Source: Vreelandella subterranea
Lineage (GTDB): Bacteria > Pseudomonadota > Gammaproteobacteria > Pseudomonadales > Halomonadaceae
NCBI RefSeq assembly: GCF_900111305.1
Contig: NZ_FOGS01000002.1
Coordinates: forward strand, 434,001 to 498,000
DNA: 64,000 nucleotides
Direction: 5' to 3'
In this document: positions 59,285 through 64,000 of the stretch, piece after piece
Position numbering within the stretch: the first letter of the stretch is position 1
Layout of the letters: the number at the start of each line of letters is the position of its first letter
The notes under the pieces: generated by a model
Databases searched by the model: none
What the model was told of the DNA's origin: nothing
What the model saw: only the letters and a program-made list of their open reading frames with translations
Translations under genes and position numbers: made by a program

Positions 59285-59326
59285 CGACATAGGTGTAACG
59301 ACATAGGTTTAACGACATAGGTGTAA
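59285..59326. repeat. Three-unit 14-bp tandem repeat
   Basis: Three adjacent 14-bp units: CGACATAGGTGTAA (59285 and 59313) flanking CGACATAGGTTTAA (59299). Only one base differs. It lies in the divergent promoter region between the xylose dehydrogenase and ROK genes. Confidence 0.88.
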
Positions 59327-59496
59327 CGCCACTACGTGCAACCCACCTCCAAAACCAGCCCGCAATCAGGCCAACTTAAAGGGAGAAACGACGCGCTTTT
59401 ACTCAACGCCAGCAGGCACAGCACAGAAATTCCCGGCGAAACCAGATAAAATTACCGTTTAGCACCGGACAAGGTCGAAGAGGCTTCATTTTATTC
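59327..59496. other. Remaining intergenic DNA upstream of the ROK gene
   Basis: With the inverted repeat and the tandem repeat, this completes a 371-bp gap without a gene. It contains a TAAAAT box near 59447 that could be a -10 for the ROK gene, but no matching -35 is evident. Confidence 0.35.
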
Positions 59497-60720
59497 ATGT
59501 CAACCAGTTACCAGCATCAGAAAGCAGGCGACCTCAACTTCCTCAAGCACTTGAACCGCAGCGCGATTCTGGAAATGGTTCGCCGAGTCCCCGGGCTGAC
59601 CCGCGCTGATATCGCCACCCAGGCACAACTGACCAAGGCCACCGTAGGCTCAGGGGTTCAATCGTTGCTGCAACAGGGATGGCTGAAAGAGGGTGATCTG
59701 CAGAAAAGCAGTGGCGGCCGACCAGGAAGAGCGCTACACCTCAACGATGACCGCCATTACCTGCTGGGTGCTGAAGTAGGGGTCCACCGGCTAAGACTTG
59801 TCGCTTGCGCCCCGTCAGGCAGGGTGCTCGCATCTCATCACGAACCCTATACCCCCTCGACACCCGAAGCCACGGCCGCACTCCTGGGCGGGGCATTACA
59901 GCAACTGATAAGTAGCCCTGAGGTCTCCAACCGTGAAAACCTGGGCCTGGGTGTTGCGCTACCCGGCCCCGTCGCCACTGGCGAGGCCATTCTCCGGCGA
60001 GCCCCCAACCTGGGCTGGCGCGATGTGCATTTCCTGGAATTGCTGCACCCCCACCTCCCTGAGCTGAAGGGTGTATGGCTGATGGACAATGAAGCCAAAT
60101 CAGCAGCTTTCGGTGAGCTTTATTTACGCACCGGCAAGACGCCCGAATCGCTGCTGTACGTCAGCGCAGGAACCGGGATAGGCAGCGGTATGGCCGAAGG
60201 CAGTCATTCACCGTTGCTCACTCGCGGTGTACAGGGATTGGCCGGCGAAATTGGTCATACCATCCTGCAACCAGGCGGGCTCTACTGCCATTGCGGCAAC
60301 CGGGGTTGCGCGGAAACCCTTGTCAGCGGCTGGTCTATCCGCGCCAGCTTGGGTATTGATGAGAAAAATGATCTTATTCAGGCGCTGGCGCCACGTTTGC
60401 AGGAGCCAGACGTCACACGCACATTACGCCGAGCCGGTGAAGCACTGGGCATGCTCCTGCTGAACCTTCACCACACCCAGAACCCTGCCGAAATTGTATT
60501 GGGAGGCTCACTTACTCAGCTTGGCAGCACATTCCTTGAGCCCGCATTGACATATTTTGAAACCCATCAGCAACGTTTATTGGGGACAACGCAGCGAGTG
60601 CCGTTGCGCGTTGTTGAGGACAGCACTTTCGTGGCCGCACGCGGTGCCGCCGCACAAGTCCTGGCCAGAGCGATTCATGGCCCATCGTCGCAGACGGCCC
60701 ATCAATCTCCAATCCCCTGA
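59497..60720 (+). CDS. ROK-family transcriptional regulator (XylR-like)
   Basis: A 407-residue repressor with an N-terminal winged HTH at about 18-80 ([20 protein letters not shown], then [29 protein letters not shown]) and a sugar-kinase-like ROK domain. The latter carries [21 protein letters not shown], with the zinc-binding His and Cys residues, and [10 protein letters not shown]. The proper ligand may be xylose, since the gene is divergent from the xylose dehydrogenase/porter unit. A 11-bp inverted repeat lies between. Confidence 0.9.
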   Translation: MSTSYQHQKAGDLNFLKHLNRSAILEMVRRVPGLTRADIATQAQLTKATVGSGVQSLLQQGWLKEGDLQKSSGGRPGRALHLNDDRHYLLGAEVGVHRLRLVACAPSGRVLASHHEPYTPSTPEATAALLGGALQQLISSPEVSNRENLGLGVALPGPVATGEAILRRAPNLGWRDVHFLELLHPHLPELKGVWLMDNEAKSAAFGELYLRTGKTPESLLYVSAGTGIGSGMAEGSHSPLLTRGVQGLAGEIGHTILQPGGLYCHCGNRGCAETLVSGWSIRASLGIDEKNDLIQALAPRLQEPDVTRTLRRAGEALGMLLLNLHHTQNPAEIVLGGSLTQLGSTFLEPALTYFETHQQRLLGTTQRVPLRVVEDSTFVAARGAAAQVLARAIHGPSSQTAHQSPIP

Positions 60721-61051
60721 CACTGCTGGGCAGAACGGACCAGGCATCATGGCCGCTTCGGCAATGACTCACCAATACGAAAACCCCAAGCCCGACGAAA
60801 ATTGGCGCCCACCACTAAGTCACCCCACCACTAAGTAAATAGCTCGAACATAGTATTCTGGTCTTTCAGTGTAGATACCCCATGTCCCCGGACTTACCCC
60901 GCGGATTCTCTATCAATGTTGACGCTGCTTTCTACCACAACATATATTCTAGAAAAGATAATCGATTTTTTAGAAGAAAAGATAACACCATCACCAGAAT
61001 CAATTTTAGTGTTGAAACTCGACTGCCGACGCCAAAAGCAAGGAACCCATA
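60721..61051. other. Intergenic region with ACTAAGT half-sites and AGAAAAGATAA repeats
   Basis: A 331-bp gap. CCCACCACTAAGT occurs twice (60808-60820 and 60824-60836), repeating the half-site core of the operator upstream of the ROK gene. A strong promoter follows, and AGAAAAGATAA is repeated at 60951-60961 and 60975-60985 just after it. No coding sequence is seen. Confidence 0.6.
60919..60948 (+). promoter_or_regulatory. Probable promoter of the gamma-glutamyltransferase/TTT operon
   Basis: TTGACG (60919-60924), 18 bp, TATATT (60943-60948); both hexamers match consensus at five of six positions. The leader is about 95 nt and contains a direct 11-bp repeat at its start. Confidence 0.55.
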
Positions 61052-62659
61052 ATGCAATTCGATGCGCGTTATTACCCAAGTCCCTCCCGCCGTATGGCAA
61101 CCTTTGGTCGTCGTGGCATGGTCGCCACCTCGCAGCCTCTGGGTGCCGAAGCCGGTATGCAGATCCTGCGTCAGGGTGGTAATGCCGTGGATGCGGCAAT
61201 CGCCACCGCTGCCGCCCTCACCGTAGTGGAGCCGACGTCCAACGGCCTGGGGAGTGATGCGTTCGCCATCGTATGGATGAACGGCGAACTCCACGGCCTG
61301 AATGCCAGCGGCCCCGCGCCACAGTCGGCCACGATCGAGGCCGTCAAAGGAATGGGTCACGACGCCATGCCCGAGCACGGCCTCATTCCCGTGACGGTCC
61401 CCGGCGCTCCCGCTGCCTGGGCCTCGCTGTCCGAACGTTTTGGTCGCCTGCCGTTTGCAGACCTTCTGGCACCGGCCATTAGCCTGGCCGAAGAAGGCTT
61501 CCCGGTATCCCCCTTGGTCAGCCAGCTATGGGAAGACGGTTATCAGGCCTTCAGCTACCACGACGAAGCCGCTTTCAAGCCTTGGTTCGACACCTTCGCG
61601 CCCAAGGGGCACGCGCCCCGCCCAGGCGAGATGTGGGCGTCGCCTGATCATGCACAAAGCCTGCGCTTGATTGCAGACACCCACGCCCGGGCTTTCTATG
61701 AAGGCGAACTGGCCGACCGTATCGACGCCTTCTTCCGTGAGCACGGGGGACTGCTGCGCAAAGAGGACCTCGCGGCCTTTGCACCGGAGTGGGTAACCCC
61801 CATCAGTACGCGCTATCGCGATCACGAAATCTGGGAAATCCCGCCCAATGGCTGCGGCATGATTGCGCTTCAGGCACTCGGCATGCTCGAGCACCTTGGT
61901 GAGGAAGGAAGAGACCCCGTCGAGACACTGCATCGCCGCATCGAGGCCACCAAGCTCGCCTACGTGGACGGGCTGCATCACATCACGGACCCCGAGGCAA
62001 TGAAGCCCAGCGTCGCTCAGATGCTGGATACTGACTACCTGAAGAACCGTGCTGCCACCATCGGTGAGAAAGCAATGGATCCCGTGCACGGCAATCCCAT
62101 CACCGGGGGCACGGTCTATCTCGCCACAGCGGACGCCGAGGGCAACATGGTTTCCTTCATCCAGAGCAACTTCAAAGGCTTCGGCTCAGGCATCGTCGTC
62201 CCGGGCACGGGCATCAGCCTCCAGAACCGCGGCTGGTCCTTCAAGCTGGATGAGGGTCACACCAACGCTCTGGCACCTGGCAAACGCACCTACCACACCA
62301 TCATTCCCGGGTTTATCACCCGTAACGGCCAGGCAGTGGGACCGTTTGGGGTCATGGGCGGCTTCATGCAACCCCAGGGCCATGTCCAGGTCATCACGGG
62401 GATGCTGGATGATGCCCTGAACCCACAGGCAGCGCTGGACACACCACGCTGGCAGTGGACGGGAGGGCGCACTGTCGAAGTCGAACCCCACTTTCCTGAC
62501 CACCTTGCACAGGCTCTCGCGCGCCGAGGCCATCACATCGTCAAGAAAGCAGATTCCGTGAGTTTCGGTCGTGGGCAGATCATTCTGCGCGACGCGGAAA
62601 CCGGGGTGCTCTGCGGCGGCACTGAGCCCCGCACCGACGCCGCGGTACTGCCCTGGTAA
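61052..62659 (+). CDS. Gamma-glutamyltransferase family protein, no signal peptide
   Basis: An Ntn-hydrolase precursor of 535 residues that normally self-cleaves before a threonine. GMVATSQPLGAEAGMQILRQGGNAVDAAIA near the start and VPGAPAAWASL are typical; Thr354 in ITGGTVYLATADAEGN is the expected cleavage and nucleophile site. MGGFMQPQGHVQVI resembles the GG-x-x-I oxyanion block. There is no signal peptide, so it is probably cytoplasmic, unlike E. coli Ggt. AAGGAA lies seven bases before the ATG. A TctC/TctB transporter follows, suggesting that its substrate or product is imported. The exact substrate is not known. Confidence 0.9.
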   Translation: MQFDARYYPSPSRRMATFGRRGMVATSQPLGAEAGMQILRQGGNAVDAAIATAAALTVVEPTSNGLGSDAFAIVWMNGELHGLNASGPAPQSATIEAVKGMGHDAMPEHGLIPVTVPGAPAAWASLSERFGRLPFADLLAPAISLAEEGFPVSPLVSQLWEDGYQAFSYHDEAAFKPWFDTFAPKGHAPRPGEMWASPDHAQSLRLIADTHARAFYEGELADRIDAFFREHGGLLRKEDLAAFAPEWVTPISTRYRDHEIWEIPPNGCGMIALQALGMLEHLGEEGRDPVETLHRRIEATKLAYVDGLHHITDPEAMKPSVAQMLDTDYLKNRAATIGEKAMDPVHGNPITGGTVYLATADAEGNMVSFIQSNFKGFGSGIVVPGTGISLQNRGWSFKLDEGHTNALAPGKRTYHTIIPGFITRNGQAVGPFGVMGGFMQPQGHVQVITGMLDDALNPQAALDTPRWQWTGGRTVEVEPHFPDHLAQALARRGHHIVKKADSVSFGRGQIILRDAETGVLCGGTEPRTDAAVLPW

Positions 62660-62731
62660 CCGCCCGGGCATGAAGCCGAGCGGAACGGTGTTGCGGTCGG
62701 CAATGCAATCAAAAAGACAAGGAGATACACC

Positions 62732-63730
62732 ATGCAAGCTGGACATTCTAAAGCCAATGACACCGCCTCACCCTGGTCGCGCCGCGTTCTTACCGCCGTG
62801 GCCAGTTCCGTCCTTGCCGTTGGCTGTGCCTCGGCGAGCGCACAGGAAGCCACCTACCCTGAAGACCCCGTCGAGTTCATCGTACCCTGGGGCCCGGGTG
62901 GCGGTAGCGACATTCTGATGCGTCTGGTATCCAACCACATTGAAGATCATCTGGGCCAACCGCTGCCGGTGATCAACATGCCTGGCGTCAGTGGTACCGT
63001 CGGCCTTGCTGACCTGGCAGAACGTCCCAACGACGGATACACGGTCGGCCAGGTCCATGATGGCTTTCTGGTTTCACACCATACCGGGCTGACACCGCTC
63101 AACTGGGATGATTTCGACCCCATTGGCTCGATCACCGCCTCACCGCAGTACCTCACTGTCAATCCGGATAATGGCTGGGAGACGATGCAAGACTTCGTCG
63201 ACTATGCCAGCGAGAATCCCGGCGAGATTCGTTTCGGTGTGACCCTTGGCGGTGTTCCCCATCTCCACGCCGCGATGATCGCTGAAGCCGAGGACCTCGA
63301 GTTCCGTTTCGTCGGCTTTGAAGGCACCGGCGAGCGCATCCGCGCCCTGGTAGGCGGGCACATTGATGCCGCCATGGGTGATATCGCTTCCAGTAACCAG
63401 TTTGTCGAAAACGGTGACCTGTCGTTCCTGGCGGTGGGTCACACCGAACGCATGGCCCAGACGCCCGATGTGCCGACCATGATGGAACTGGGTTACGAAG
63501 ACCTTCAGCTGTCAATCCTCAGAGGGCTTATCGCGCCGAAGGGTACCCCGGAAGATCGCATCGATGTACTGGCAGCAGCGCTGGAAGCCACCTCTAACGA
63601 TGAGGACTTTGTCCGCGCCGTTAACAACTCGGGGGCTGAAGTTCAGTTCATGGGGCCCGACGAGTACCGTGCCCACCTGGAGCGACTCAATGCCACGGTT
63701 GAACGCCTAGCAGGGCAGCTGCAGCAATGA
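62732..63730 (+). CDS. Tripartite tricarboxylate transporter substrate-binding protein (TctC/BUG family)
   Basis: The 332-residue periplasmic receptor of a TTT importer. A signal peptide of about 36 residues ends at ASA before QEATYPEDPVEF. BUG-family blocks follow: VEFIVPWGPGGGSDILMRL near 47-65, NMPGVSGTVGLADLAERPNDGYTVG near 86-110, and RGLIAPKGTPEDRI near the C-terminus. AAGGAG precedes the ATG. Ligands of this family are varied carboxylates and amino acids; a gamma-glutamyl compound or related acid is a guess from the neighbour. Its stop overlaps tctB by ATGA. Confidence 0.93.
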   Translation: MQAGHSKANDTASPWSRRVLTAVASSVLAVGCASASAQEATYPEDPVEFIVPWGPGGGSDILMRLVSNHIEDHLGQPLPVINMPGVSGTVGLADLAERPNDGYTVGQVHDGFLVSHHTGLTPLNWDDFDPIGSITASPQYLTVNPDNGWETMQDFVDYASENPGEIRFGVTLGGVPHLHAAMIAEAEDLEFRFVGFEGTGERIRALVGGHIDAAMGDIASSNQFVENGDLSFLAVGHTERMAQTPDVPTMMELGYEDLQLSILRGLIAPKGTPEDRIDVLAAALEATSNDEDFVRAVNNSGAEVQFMGPDEYRAHLERLNATVERLAGQLQQ

Positions 63731-64000
63731 GTGGTACCAACCGCAACGCCCGGTCATTGGATGACCGGGCATCTATCGACGCCAAGCGAGCCAAGGCGTG
63801 GGGGCATATCCTTTTCAATGCCATCCTTGCCCTGCTGTTCGCGTTCATGTTTGTGCGCGCAGGCGAGCTTCCCTCTTCAATGTGGGAGCCCATGGGGGCA
63901 GGGACTTTCCCAAGGATTGTGCTTGCCCTACTGGTCGCTTTTAACGTGATGATCATCGTCAAGGAACTACCCAAGCTCAGACAGACATCACCACTCTCAC
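63727..64000 (+). CDS. TctB-family small permease (truncated by window edge)
   Basis: The first 91 codons are visible, starting at the ATG in the tctC stop overlap. A hydrophilic N-terminus of about 25 residues is followed by a membrane segment ILFNAILALLFAFMFVRAG and, after GAGTFPRIVLALLVAFNVMIIV, a second. This fits the four-segment TctB permease. The large TctA subunit should lie just beyond the right edge. Confidence 0.85.
   Translation, partial: MSGTNRNARSLDDRASIDAKRAKAWGHILFNAILALLFAFMFVRAGELPSSMWEPMGAGTFPRIVLALLVAFNVMIIVKELPKLRQTSPLS

Overview
The window reads as chromosomal DNA of a GC-rich gammaproteobacterium. The gene set, the long acidic FtsK linker, the monomeric NADP isocitrate dehydrogenase and the TRAP and tripartite tricarboxylate transporters suggest a Halomonas-like member of the Halomonadaceae. 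That placement rests on recalled gene order and protein style, not on a search. I found no rRNA, tRNA, CRISPR array, prophage or transposase.

Positions 1-37.5 kb are mostly conserved chromosomal backbone. They hold a very large NAD-glutamate dehydrogenase (cut by the left edge), trmA, murI, a hemerythrin-like protein, rarA, lolA and ftsK. Next come the two N-degron aminoacyl-protein transferases aat and bpt with infA, facing clpA and its adaptor clpS, so tagging enzymes and degradation machinery lie side by side. The block icd, rluE, nudJ, mnmA, hflD, purB has the same gene content and order as in E. coli. It is followed by the ribosomal oxygenase roxA, a GNAT acetyltransferase, isocitrate lyase aceA, a glycine-zipper lipoprotein and slyD. 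A nickel island follows: nikR is divergent from a five-gene nikABCDE-type ABC transporter, with a perfect NikR operator between them. An MFS transporter, a NlpC/P60 lipoprotein and an 829-residue DUF1266 protein complete this part.

Positions 40-52.7 kb are accessory. A RelE/HigB-type toxin and XRE antitoxin pair is bracketed by four copies of a REP-like, hairpin-rich repeat of about 135 bp. To its right lies a ten-gene minus-strand operon for four-carbon acid sugars: ltnD, otnK, otnC, otnI and denD convert L-threonate and D-erythronate to dihydroxyacetone phosphate. A TRAP transporter follows, then an aldehyde dehydrogenase and a second beta-hydroxyacid dehydrogenase that the published pathway does not need. 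A divergent LacI-type regulator has two abutting 14-bp operators in its promoter region.

Positions 53-64 kb hold a PAS-PAS-GGDEF diguanylate cyclase next to a LOV-PAS-GGDEF-EAL protein with an intact photoactive LOV motif, a probable blue-light-controlled c-di-GMP switch. Next is a small D-xylose module: a xylose 1-dehydrogenase, a sugar porter and a divergent ROK regulator, with a perfect 11-bp inverted repeat between them. The window ends with a signal-less gamma-glutamyltransferase family enzyme followed by TctC and the start of TctB. Short tandem repeats with exact 16-bp and 14-bp periods lie downstream of purB and upstream of the ROK gene.
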